Positions 53,578 to 64,000 of a stretch of 64,000 nt of DNA are shown here, one piece after another; position 1 is the first letter of the stretch; each line of letters starts with the position of its first letter. Origin of the DNA: Lotus japonicus. Its lineage: Eukaryota; Streptophyta; Magnoliopsida; Fabales; Fabaceae. Location: assembly GCF_012489685.1 (NCBI RefSeq), contig NC_080045.1:8023648-8087647 (forward strand), given 5' to 3'. The translations under genes and the position numbers were made by a program. Below the pieces are notes generated by a model that was not told where the DNA came from, did no database searches, and worked only from the letters and a program-made list of their open reading frames with translations.

Positions 53578-56500
53578 TCAAGTAAGGGATCTCCCAGCCC
53601 ATTCTCGTTCTCGTCTCTTTTGTTTGGCTTGCATCTTGTTAAACTTCTCCTTCCCTTTCTCCAAAAGAGGATCATGCACAACGTAGTCATTTGGGTCCTC
53701 TTTGCGTGACATCCGGTCCTGCACATTTACAGGGATATAACAAAAGAAATTTTGAGGCAGTGGAAAAGGACTAGTTATGTGTTTGATTCATGTAACCAAC
53801 TACAATGGTTGTTATTGTAGAAATGGACTAACTAGGTCGTTAGAACTCAGGAAGGAATTGTTTCAAATTATAAAATTGTTTCAGGAAGGAATTGTTTCAA
53901 GTTATGCATGAGTACATCGATTTCAACGGAGTTTTTCTAATTTCAACAAAGAGGAGTCCTAGCAACATTCAATTTAATACTCTATTTTCAACACTCTCAT
54001 TTATTGGTTGAAATTTATGTGGGCTCCAGTAAATTTAAAACCCATATTTTTAGGGGACTCCACATGAGTTTCAACCAATCAATGAGAGTGTTGGAAAGAG
54101 TGATAAAGTGAGTGTTGCTAGCATTTTTCTTTCAATAAATTTCTGCATGGATTGATAAGTCTTGTTTCCTTTTTTTTCCTTTTGCTATTGTAAGTTTAAA
54201 ATCCACAAAACAGGTAAGGCGCATGGATGTGGATGTAAAAAGTAATGATATCTATGTAAAAGATAACTAACATAGGGTTTTAGTTTTTTCCATCAATAGG
54301 TAAGGTGCATGAAAGATGGAAAGCAAAGAGAACTCACCTTGCCAGACTCAGGGCCAAATTTTAAGGTAGCGCTTCTCCAGTCAGATAATTCCTCCTTATT
54401 AACTTGTTCAGATTCATCAGTTGTGGGTTTCTCCTTTGCTGATTGAGCATTCTTAAATTTTTCAAGTTTTGCCAGAACCTAAAGATAGAGATACAAAAAA
54501 GTAAAGTCACGTATAAATAGTTAGTGAATATCCATGCATTTTATAAACAAAAAGCCAATAAATAATTCAAAATTTAGAACAAAATATTAACTCCATAATC
54601 TGAAAGTTTCAGTTTTATACTTGGTACTTCTATTCCTTACACCAAACTGATCTCCTTTGTAAATTTTATTTTACACAAACATCACTCCCCAAAACAGTAA
54701 AACACAACAACTATACTGCTGTCTTCTCCCTGGCACAGTAATAGCCCTCATCTAAGTAATGGGTAATTCTATGGTGAAATAGTTTGATATATCAACAAAA
54801 GTTGAATTGGAAAATATAAAAAGAAAAGTGGAATTGTCCCTCCTCTTGTTTATTTGGTTGAAAAAGTGAGAAGAAAATGAATAATTGGTGTAATGCCTAT
54901 TTTAACTCTTGAAAAATTAGAAGAATTTAGTGAACGTACACTATATGAGATAAATTTGTTATAGCTGAAATTCCCTAGAAATTTGAGTTTTCTCTTAACT
55001 TGAGAAGACAAAACCTATGATGTGAGCCTCACCAAATTTTTTCTTCTCTCTATTTTTGTCCACAATCAAATGGGAGAAAATAATGTATTCCCTCATTTTG
55101 TCTTCACTCAATTCTCTCCTTTCATTTTCTAATGAAACAAACACAATGGACATATCTCCTTTCATATCAGATTACTGTTAGGATCTCAAATGTAAGGTAT
55201 GGGACTTGAGTCTCACATTGGAAGTATGGGATTCTAATGTGGGGTTTAAAAGGCCTTGGGCTCTCCAACTATAACAGTTAGCATGGTTCTCCAAAGGTTC
55301 TTATCAATTGGTGTCAGAGCCTTCCACCTTGTCTCTCAGCTGCAAACGAGCGGCGCAGGTGGTGACGCCAGCATTGCAAGTGTTCGCCCAGGACTAGCCA
55401 AAGGGCTTGGGCTCTCCAACTATCACAGCTATCTTTTGTGATATGGTTCTCCCAAGGTTCTTATCAATTGGTATCACAGCTAGCTTTTGTGATATGGTTC
55501 TCCCAATGTTCGCCCAGGACTAGTCAAAGGGCTAGAGCACAGCCAGCCCGCGTGGGCGTCGGGGCTGCAGAGCGTGGTGGGATGTTAGGAACCCGATTGC
55601 AAGGTATGGGACTTGAGTCCCACATTGGCAGTATGGGATTCTAATGTGGGGTTTATAAGGTCTTGGGCTATCCAACTACAAGAGCTAGCTTTAGTGGTAT
55701 GGTTCTCTCAAGGTTTACCAGTCAAGCAGTCTTTCGCAGTGATCACGTTTTTTGATAGTCTAAACAATCTAGCACGGAAGCCAGCTGCAATAATTAAAAG
55801 GGAATAACAACACAGAGGATAAAGTACAGATAAAAAATAAAAAAATTATAACATACATCATCTTCACGCCCCTGAAGTCTGCGTTTCTTCTGCTTCTGCA
55901 ACTGTCTTCCTCTCTCAGCTTCATTCAGTAGCTGAAAATCTGTATCTGCATTAGCTATTCGTTTAGCTCTTGCTTCAGATCCTACTCCCTTTTTCTTCAA
56001 GGACAATTTTTCCGCTCTTCGTTGATCCTCATCAGAACTTAAAGCACCGGACCTAGAAAAAGACATTCAACTATTTATTGAAGTTTGGAGGCTGATTATG
56101 ACAGCTGAGATGATATTAAAAGACCCAAAATAAGCTCACATATAAGCATATGTAGGAAATCCAATAGATATAAACTCTAAGCTTGGAAAACAAGTGCAAA
56201 TATGTTAAATTTATGAGCAAAGTACACCTCATAGGTGGTAAGACAAACAAGATGCCACTTTAAAAATGTCCCTTTGCCAGATAACTGACAGTATGCTTCT
56301 TTTTTGTATAAACAGTGCTTAACACTAGCAACTTTCAAGTGCCAGGCCAGAATAACGAAACAGTGACCTGGCTAAAGTGGAATTCTCAGGTAATGCAGCC
56401 ATGAATCAGGAATCTCCAACAATATTTTAGGATAAATATCAATTGTCACAGATTTCTATATGCAAAAATATTTCACATTTATTAAACTTTTGACATGATA

Positions 56501-59500
56501 CTTCGAAGAATGAACTACAACTCTACAAGCCTATTTTCAGAATTATTATCCTTCTATGAGATTAAGAACAGGCAAGCACAATATTTATACCTTATTTGTT
56601 CACGTATAGAGAACAATAAGGATAGATCTAGATCCAAAGCCCTAACAGAGGTAAGCCCTTGTAACAACCTAGCCGCCAAGTGTATAAAATGTCAAAAAGT
56701 CCGCAATACAAGATTAGACCTTCCCTTTTATAGTGAGGTCGAGATCCCTAAACCTGACCCTAGTGGACTCTTAGGCCTACCAAGTCCTAAACTCGCCCAC
56801 AAACGGGCATTCCCTAAAAATCTCTAAGTGTCTACCTCTGTCTCAAGCTGACGTTCTTCGCCCGCCCCTTGAGAAGACACGTACCATTTATCCCGCTATG
56901 TATGTCCCTTTCCCAGGCTCCTCAAGGGCATCCCAATAGACTTAATGGCCTTCTAGGCGAGACCCTTTGTTAGCTCAAGGGCTCGCCCAGTCCAATATTA
57001 GAATTTGGGAGGCCTAACTCAACCCTAAAGCTAGCTCAAGAGTTGAGGGTTGCTCTACCCTTTATAAAGGCTATACATGCCATATCTCTAGTCGATTTGG
57101 GACTTCTAACAGTTTTCATTGCACGGGAATGGTTCCTTATGTGAAGTTGTGAACCCAATGTGATATGCAGCCAAGTACAAAATAGCTTTGTTCCCCACAA
57201 TGTCAGCAGGGAAATTAGGAGCAAATACCAGCCACAAGCTACCCATAAATGAACCTGATCATAGATGATATTTTGCTCTTTCATACTATAAACCATCAAA
57301 TATCCGTGCATTGACACTTTCGTGACAACTGCTACACAGAAGTTCACATTATAAATATGAAAGCCATAACGGAATTTCAAATATTGATATTTTACCTGGC
57401 TGCTGACGTATCACGATCCTCTGAACTGGGTCTTCCTGCTTATAAAAATGATAAGATGCTGAGCCTTACCAATACAACAATAATTTGAATAAGAAAAATA
57501 TTAAAAAGGGAGAGGGATATTGTTATGGTGTTCAAAGGTATCAGAAGTTAAAGCGTTGGCAAGTGTAATGATTACAGATACAGCATTCACAAACAAGACA
57601 CATTTATGCTATATATTTATAGATTAAAATACAACCAAATCCCAGCAATTATTAATTCATAACCACTATGATGATTAAATTCAATACATCTTTGCATGTC
57701 CGGCACTTTCATAAGATTTTTTAACTACAAAACAAAGTAAACATCCTTCTAAAGTGTTGAGAAAGCAAAAAAGGAATTTTATAATTTACAGTGAACATCA
57801 AGATACAATATACCAATTTCAGTTGCAGGTGTTTCAATTTGATTGTTCATAATATTGTAGCATTAACATCTAACCATTTTTTTATGCAACAGCCAAATCA
57901 TCCTTTGATTCCACCCTTTGACAGGTGCCAACTGTAATTCTATGACTTGATTCTACCTGACCACCTTTCACAATTTTCTCATCCTATTTTCGGAAGTTCA
58001 CGATTAATTGTTTCTTGTATCATCTATACTCGTGCAACAAGCATTACCAACAGAGGGAGAAGTTTGATTCCATAATGTTGACACTTGAAAAGAACCATAT
58101 TCCTTTGTCTATTTTTCAAATTTACAACTATGAAGTAGAACTTAGCCTAAATATCTGCCAAAAGATTTATATTCTACTGGATGTGGTGGGAAAAGGGAAT
58201 GATCATGACAGTCTGAAAGTTACTCTGATAAACCCAATGTCTAAGTTATAAGCTCATTGAAACTTCCATGGGTAGAACCAGAACCATTTTCTAAATCAGA
58301 GATTGAGATTTTACAAGAAACAACAACATTTATTATGGAAGATGATTGAGGTACCATTTTGCAAATCTGGCTTGGGAGGGAGATCGCCCAATTCCTTCCG
58401 CTTTTTGAGTATTTGCATGCGCATTCTTGAATCAAAACCTGCTTCATCGTCATCACGGGAATCAAGATGAGCTGAATTATCAGCTTTTGAATCCTTCTGA
58501 GGCTCTTCTTTCTTTGAGCTAAGTGCATCTCTTACAGATAATTGCAGATTCCTTCTTGATTTATCATCAGATGAACCCTGCAACATATATTAAACCAAGC
58601 TTATATTATGGTCATTAGATGTAACTTGAAGTGTTAGGTTTTAATTAAATATAAACTTTCAGGGTGAAATTATCATAATAACTATCAAGAAACCACTTAT
58701 CCCAAAAGCTTAAGCTGTTGGGTCAGGGCCACATTAATGGTTTTGGGAGCTGTTGGGTCAGGGCCACATTATATTATATTCTAACAATAACTATGTAAAA
58801 CTGCAATTCTGGGAGCTGTGCTAGCCAAAGATAGCTTCCATAAATTGTGAACAGATGAAATAATAAAAAGCTGTAATTAGTTTATGTAATGATCAAGCAA
58901 GAGTTCTATTTGACAAACACAAAGAAAACTAGAGGCAAGGCCTTATTACCAAATCATTAATAGAAGTTTCATCCTTTAGAAGACGAGGATCATTCAAGAC
59001 ATCATGACTGCTCTTGATCTTTTGCTTCACTAATGTCAATTCCTTTTCATCTTCTTCAGTTTCTTCCCCAAATGAAAGCAAGCTCAAATTCCTACAATTC
59101 AATTTTACAAAAAATAATAATAAAACAAGCAACGTGTTAATTAAAAGGGCAGACACTTGCACTCCATTGAGTTCCAAGAAGACAGCTTTCTTAGGTAAAG
59201 GGGAAACATACTTAACTCCTTTCTTCTTTGAATCTTTTTTTTCTGCATCAGTTGTAGCTTTAGTCTGAGATTTCTGAAGCGTTCTTGGAATAATATCTTC
59301 AAATGGGTTCCACAACACCTATAACAATTGTTTTAAGATACTAAGTAGGTTAAATTCTCCCATCCCTAGACACAAACCTCAATGATTTTTTCGTGTGATG
59401 TTAATCAAAATCACAACCTACCTCAATGGATAATATCTTTGGTGGCTCTAAAGGTCGGTCATTCTTGTCGGTTTCAGCTTCACCCAGTCTCAACAGATTA

Positions 59501-61475
59501 TACAAAGTATCTCCCGTCACCTGAATGAGCAAAATATTTTGACAACCAAAACAATAACAATAATAATAATAATAAATAATAACAATTTTGCCACATCATT
59601 GAAACTACACCCTTTACCTTTCCAAAAATAGTATGCTTCTTATCGAGCCAGTCACAGCGATCGAGAGTTATGAAAAACTGACTTCCATTGGAATTCGGAG
59701 ATCCAGCATTGGCCATTGCAACTATACCTCTGTGTTTGAACTTTAGCCGCGAGTGGAACTCATCAGCAAAAGCATCCCCATAAATACTTTCACCTCCTAC
59801 AATAATAACAAACAATTTTTAAGCAAGAAAAATCCACACAATAAAGAAGAAGTCCAACTAAGTTTGTATTGACAAAAAGGAACAGAATGGAACGAGATGC
59901 AATTATCTACGGTTGCATTTTATGCATTATTTAAAATAAGATTGAATTGAATGCACCCAACCGCTAATCATCCAATATCCCACTGATCAAGTTTTATTTC
60001 TTTTGTCAGAAGTACCACATTGGCTAGACATATGGCATAGAAAGCCTTTATAAAGGGTAGAGCAACTCTCAACTTTTGAGTTGAGTTAGGTCTCTCAAAT
60101 TCTCATATAGTATCAGAGCCTATCCTAGCTCCATTTGTTGGTGGAGAGCTCTCATATTTGGGCCACCCTGCAATTGTCCTATCCTGCAAATCTCACGCTC
60201 CAGATGTCCAGCCCTCCTTGGGCGTGAGGGTGTGTTAGAAGTCTCAAATTGACAAGAGATATGGCCAAGATAGCCCTTATATATGGGAGAGGCAATTCTC
60301 AACTCTCCAAATTCTAGTATGGTATCAGAGTCTATCCTAAATTCGTTTGTTAGTGAAGACCTCTCCTATTTGAACCACCTTGCAGATGTTCAGTCCTGCA
60401 AATCTCACGCTTCACATGTCCAGCACTGGGCGTTACAGAGTGTGTTAGATTCCCAAATTGACAAGAGTTATGGCTAAGATAGCCCTTATATATGGGAAGG
60501 TAATCCTCAACTCTCCAAATTCTAATATGGTATATGGTATAGTCTACCCCGCAGATGCCCAGTCCTGCAAATTGCACACTCCAGATGTCAAGTCTTGAGC
60601 GTAAGGGGGTGTGTTAGAAGTCTCATATTGGCTAGAGAAATGGCATAGAAAACCTTTATAGAGGGTAGCCCGACCCTCAACTTTTGAGCTAGCTTTTGGG
60701 TTGAGTTAGGCCTCCCAAATTCTAATATCTTCATTCTATAATCCATCCTAAACATATCCAAATAAAAGGTAAGTTTACTCCATTCCACTTTATTGCACTT
60801 CATTCTATTCCATAACCTTCCATTCCACTCCACTCCCTTCCGTTCTACACTGCATCACATATCCAAACATAACCTAATGACCCAATGACTAGTGGATAAA
60901 AACCCGGAATGCAGAGAAATTGAATCATCCATGGTTCCATTATTTGGATCATCTAAAATAAGATTGAATGGAATGAACCCAACCCCTACTCATCCAATAT
61001 CACACAACTCTTTTTCTTCATTCCATCATTAAAATATCCAAACAAAAGGTAAGCTTATTCAATTCTGCTATATTTCACATAATTCCATTCCATGCTCTTC
61101 CATTCCACCTCACTACACTATGCATCAGATATCAAACCATAACCTAATAACCCAACTACTAGCAGATACAAACCCAGATGCCAAGTTTCAATTTTGAGGT
61201 GACATATGAGTAAGAACGAAGCAAAACAGTGAATTAGAAGAGATGGGTATGTTACCGGTGCCGGTACCGGTGGGGTCACCACACTGGATGAGGAAGTCCT
61301 TGATGATGCGGTGGAAGATGGTGTTGTCGTAGTAGCCTTCGAGGCAGAGCTGCACGAAGTTCCTGACGGCTTTGGGAGCCTCTTTGGGCCAGAGCTCAAT
61401 GTCAATAGGGCCGCGCGTCGTGTTCACCACCACCTTCCCCTTAGTTGGCGGTTCAAGAACGTACACCGTCGACAT
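53578..61475 (-). CDS. CYP57: Peptidyl-prolyl isomerase CYP57 / CWC27 homologue (spliceosomal cyclophilin)
   Basis: Ten exons on the minus strand: 61475-61256, 59796-59618, 59520-59422, 59318-59212, 59091-58950, 58577-58355, 57435-57396, 56052-55857, 54478-54338, 53718-53578. All phases join, giving 495 aa (Arabidopsis CYP57 about 504). An N-terminal cyclophilin domain (residues 1-175) carries [30 protein letters not shown] and [11 protein letters not shown]. Then comes the charged CWC27 part with [39 protein letters not shown] and a Lys/Glu-rich coiled-coil. It ends [23 protein letters not shown]27 joins the activated spliceosome in the nucleus. The Trp in WLDKKH, needed for cyclosporin binding and good isomerase activity, is present, whereas animal CWC27 lacks it. 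Introns 1, 7, 8 and 9 contain mobile elements. No damage seen. Confidence 0.93.
53959..54121. mobile_element. MITE in CYP57 intron 9
   Basis: 163 bp. The left arm CTAGCAACATTCAATTTAAT and on to GGTTGAAATTTATGTGG pairs with the right arm, read in reverse as CTAGCAACACTCACTTTATC and on to GGTTGAAACTCATGTGG. The arms are about 65 bp long. No ORF. Confidence 0.75.
55176..55715 (+). mobile_element. TRIM-like mini retrotransposon in CYP57 intron 8
   Basis: Direct terminal repeats begin TGTTAGGATCTC (55176-55306) and TGTTAGGAACCC (55583 to about 55715), sharing GGTATGGGACTTGAGTC, CACATTGG and ATTCTAATGTGGGGTTTA. TGGTGTCAGAGC at 55309-55320 matches the tRNA-iMet primer site (TGGTATCAGAGC) with one change. 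The internal ~275 bp are non-coding and partly duplicated: GTTCGCCCAGGACTAG at about 55383 and 55508, and GATATGGTTCTCCCAA twice. The right end is worn and the target duplication is not certain. Confidence 0.7.
56630..56994 (-). mobile_element. LTR-like fragment in CYP57 intron 7
   Basis: On the minus strand a TATAAAAG box (56725-56732) sits in GC-richer DNA (GGCGGGCGAAGAACG) unlike the surrounding intron. It resembles an LTR U3/R region, but neither end can be fixed. It abuts the TRIM LTR at 56995. Confidence 0.35.
56995..57112 (-). mobile_element. Solo TRIM LTR in CYP57 intron 7
   Basis: On the minus strand it starts TGTTAGAAGTCCCAAATCG and contains GGCAT...AGCCTTTATAAAGGG, then CAACCCTCAACTCTTGAGC and CCTCCCAAATTCTAATA, matching the LTRs of the array at 60004-60727. 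No adjoining primer-binding site. Confidence 0.75.
60004..60727 (+). mobile_element. Tandem TRIM array: four LTRs and three internal segments, in CYP57 intron 1
   Basis: LTR copies start with TGTCAGAAG (60004) and TGTTAGA (60233, 60443, 60612) and end with CAAATTCTmaTAT (near 60106, 60318, 60526, 60727). After the first and second LTR lie primer sites AGTATCAGAGCC (60109) and GGTATCAGAGTC (60321), both close to tRNA-iMet TGGTATCAGAGC; after the third it is worn. Internal segments share CCTGCAAATCTCACGCT and CAGATGTCCAG. Spacing of LTR starts is 229, 210 and 169 bp. The two outer LTRs (a, d) are more alike (GGCATAGAAA...CTTTATA) than the middle pair, which share TTATATATGGGA. TCTTT before and TCTTC after may be a worn target duplication. 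Confidence 0.8.
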
Positions 61476-62420
61476 CTTCTTCTACTTCGGCGGCGGCGCC
61501 ACCACCGGAATCTTATTCGCCGCTGATTCTGATTTTTTGTTGTGTGAGTGCGAGCGAGTGAGTTCTCTAGACGCGGACACTGGAACTGAATATTATTAGA
61601 GATAGAGAGTGTCTTTGCAAAAGAAGAAAGAAAACGGGCTAGTCTCGGCCTACGACCTCATAAAAGAGACCCATGAAACCAACCAACAACAAACTACCAA
61701 GTCCTCAGGGGGAGTCATCACCCAAATCAAAGGGTCTTTCTGATGAGCTCCTAACTTAGCCAAAAAAATTGTTTAAATTCGTAATCATTATTGTAACCAT
61801 TATCTTATTTTTTATCTTTTGATCCTTATTTTTTTCTTCATTTTTAATTCGTACTTTATTTTCTATAATCCTTTTTTTACCACATTCATGATAATGTTAA
61901 ATTTCTAGTACTTCCTTGTTCATTTGAAGAGATACTAAATCAAATTCATAGAAATTATCATTTATGATATACATTATATAATTCAAACTCATAATATTTT
62001 ACCCTCCAAAAATCATAATATTTTATATTTATATATTCATATATTAATTCGAAAGAATTATTAGTTTATAAACTTAATCTTTCATATTTATATGTTAAAT
62101 ATTATCTATTTCATTTGAAAATCATAATATAAGTTATATTTAAATATTATTAAAATTTATATTTTAATGGTTGTAAAAAATATTTTGCCCGGTATAAAAT
62201 ACGTTCTTTTATATGACAATCTATTATAATATATTAATTCTGATACGCGTATTGTAACGCTTACAAAATAACTCTTCTTTCTTGCTCTTTGCTTGCCATA
62301 TTAAATTTTTAAATGATGTGTCAACTCATCTCCAATGCTCTTCAAATGATGTGATTCCTAACCCATTAAGTTCAGTTATCTCAAATTGATTATTTGACCC
62401 CTCACATTCTGACATCATAA
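61476..62420. other. CYP57 promoter side and AT-rich spacer
   Basis: First ~120 bp is the leader of the minus-strand gene. Beyond it is very AT-rich DNA with no features recognised. Confidence 0.4.
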
Positions 62421-62421
62421 T

Positions 62422-62940
62422 ATTTTTTTTTTCTAAAACAGAACTTTTATTGAAACTCATAAAGTGTGAAAAGCCTTCACACAAGGCAATTACAAATCAT
62501 TAATAAAACTCAAACATCATCCTCTCCGCCACACCCCTAATTTGCCAAAAAATCAGCAATCACATTATCCTCTTTCATAACATGTTTGACCCCCACACAA
62601 TTGACAAGAGGCATCAAATAATCAATGTAATTAAACTCATTGGACTATTTCCAAGGGCGATTCTGTACATTTCTCTCACCCAACCCACAACAAGCGAAGA
62701 GTCCCTTTCTATAGCCACATTCACAAAATTATGCTGATGACAAAAAACCAAAGCTGACAGAATAGCTTTCACTTCCGCCTCATAAGTCCAAGCATGACCA
62801 ATGGATTTAGCAAAATACCAAATTACCTGTCAATTATCATTGCACAAAACTCCTCCAATGTCACAGACACCTGGATTACCCTTTGATGCTTCATCCACAT
62901 TAAATTTGAAAACACCACAAGGCGGTGGTTCACACAACTG
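62422..62940 (-). pseudogene. LINE 3' end: RNase H domain fragment with poly(A) tail
   Basis: On the minus strand: FKFNVDEASKGNPG, GGVLCND, a stop, then VIWYFAKSIGHAWTYEAEVKAILSAL, the C-terminal RNase H domain (RVT_3 type) of plant LINE reverse transcriptases. Later stops and a shift follow, then a 3' UTR ending in a run of 11 A (T run at 62422-62432 on plus). The 5' part is missing, as usual for LINE insertions. Inactive. Confidence 0.8.
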
Positions 62941-64000
62941 ACAAGACTTTCATTATTATATTTTTTAATCTCTCAACAATCTTACAAAGTAATTATATGT
63001 CCATACTCCATACATTGCATGTGTCATATTTTAATAATTTATCAAATCTGAAGCTAAGATGTCGAGCTGCCACAGTGACACATATCTCATTTCATGTCAT
63101 CTAAGCAATTTTAAACTGCAAGTTACAAATATGACAATCACTACAAGAATAACAGGAATTACTGATGGTAAAAATCGTCGACACGCCCTAAATGTCATTG
63201 TTTAAGAGAAATACCAACATCTAAAGATATGTCGGTATTATGATCCTCGGTAGTATTTAGCATTGGTCATAACCGTTGTTATATGATATCAACTATTTCT
63301 AAGTTACCGACCACACAGATCTTCAGTAATAAGTCGATTCGGATGAAAACAAAATAAAAAGCTTTACCAGGGATGAAAGTGCTTCATTGGTCAAAAAAGT
63401 TTAATTTTTAATTTCCTGCGCTCTCATTAATAAAACTCATTGATAAAAATTACCCATATTATTAAATTATATAATATAATATAAAGGTAAAACCTTTCAT
63501 TTGATTTCCATATTTAGTCGTTTTATAAATTAATTAAATAATATCTACTATATACCAAATTAGAAAAATGAAATATTGAACATAAAAATTAGTTTGTCAA
63601 AATTATAATAATTAATAATTATTCAATAAAAATGTATCAATAATATGTAAGTCAATTTTTACATATATTTATAAATATCAATTCAAAATATTTAGACACT
63701 TCTAGATTTTCTCATAGAGTCTAGGTATTCTAATTCAAGAATGATAAAATGCATGTTTATATAACACATTTAAAATGTATGTTTACATAACAAACATATA
63801 GTACATGTTTACTATCTATATATGTGTTTATCTATATAATCTACAAATATTCATAACATTTTATGAAATGTATATTTTTTATATATTTAGTAAAATTAAT
63901 TATATAAAAAATTACATTATGTTTTTTATTTCTAAAAAAATTCTTATTAATGAATTAAGTTTTTTTAAACAATTTATATTTATGTACTATGAAAAAGTAA
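62941..64000. other. AT-rich intergenic end of window
   Basis: No gene. Long A/T runs and short ATATAT repeats. Confidence 0.4.

Noticed and set aside
60120..60833. Minus- and plus-strand ORFs in CYP57 intron 1
   Set aside because: They lie in the TRIM array and are repeated because the DNA is repeated.
1..64000. CRISPR array, operon or bacterial system
   Set aside because: Spliced genes, MITEs, SINEs and LTR elements show plant nuclear DNA; no regularly spaced short repeats of CRISPR form.

Overview
This is plant nuclear DNA: AT-rich, with GT-AG introns and genes 2-8 kb apart that are separated by transposable elements of most plant classes. The genes (class II small heat-shock protein, WRKY50/51-type factor, PMI1-related protein, HAB-type PP2C, ALP1-like protein, CYP57/CWC27) are all typical of dicots. 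The element content and protein wording look legume-like, but I cannot name the species from sequence alone.

Layout. 1-6.4 kb: nested MITEs, a class II sHSP gene with heat-shock elements upstream, a decayed Tat-type Ty3/gypsy fragment (LTR, gag, protease only), then a three-exon WRKY gene. 8.2-12.1 kb: a PMI1-related gene on the minus strand. 12.1-20.2 kb: gene-poor, with a ~205-bp tandem repeat arranged in a ~600-bp higher-order unit and a poly(A)-tailed retroposon. 20.3-31.9 kb: an F-box/DUF295 gene whose first intron holds a complete 9.63-kb LTR retrotransposon (20595-30225, perfect 5-bp target duplication, LTRs differing at 4 of 369 sites). That element carries gag-pol on the minus strand and a separate antisense gene on the plus strand with its own TATA box and introns. 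The F-box reading frame also has a frameshift in exon 2. 32.3-33.3 kb: a TIR element with a tRNA-derived SINE inside it. 35-39.9 kb: a clade A PP2C of the HAB1/HAB2 type, four coding exons. 40.7-48.6 kb: a direct segmental duplication. The right copy holds an intact ALP1-like gene (domesticated PIF/Harbinger transposase, minus strand); the left copy is a pseudogene broken by stops, frameshifts, a deletion and a solo LTR. Between the copies lie the glycine-rich end of a GRP7-like gene and a MITE inside a MITE. 48.6-53.5 kb: MITE and SINE relics and a GT-rich block. 53.6-61.5 kb: CYP57/CWC27 cyclophilin, ten exons, minus strand, with TRIM-like and MITE insertions in at least four introns. 61.6-64 kb: AT-rich, with a LINE 3' end.

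The host genes are independent single-copy loci, not a pathway cluster. The PP2C belongs to ABA signalling, the WRKY to defence, the sHSP to heat stress, PMIR to organelle/membrane organisation and CYP57 to the spliceosome. The most interesting material is in the mobile elements: the antisense gene inside the gypsy element, the palindromic GC cluster upstream of the solo LTR's TATA box, and the four-LTR TRIM array. Splice sites below were placed by hand from GT/AG signals and reading-frame phase; they were not checked against transcripts.
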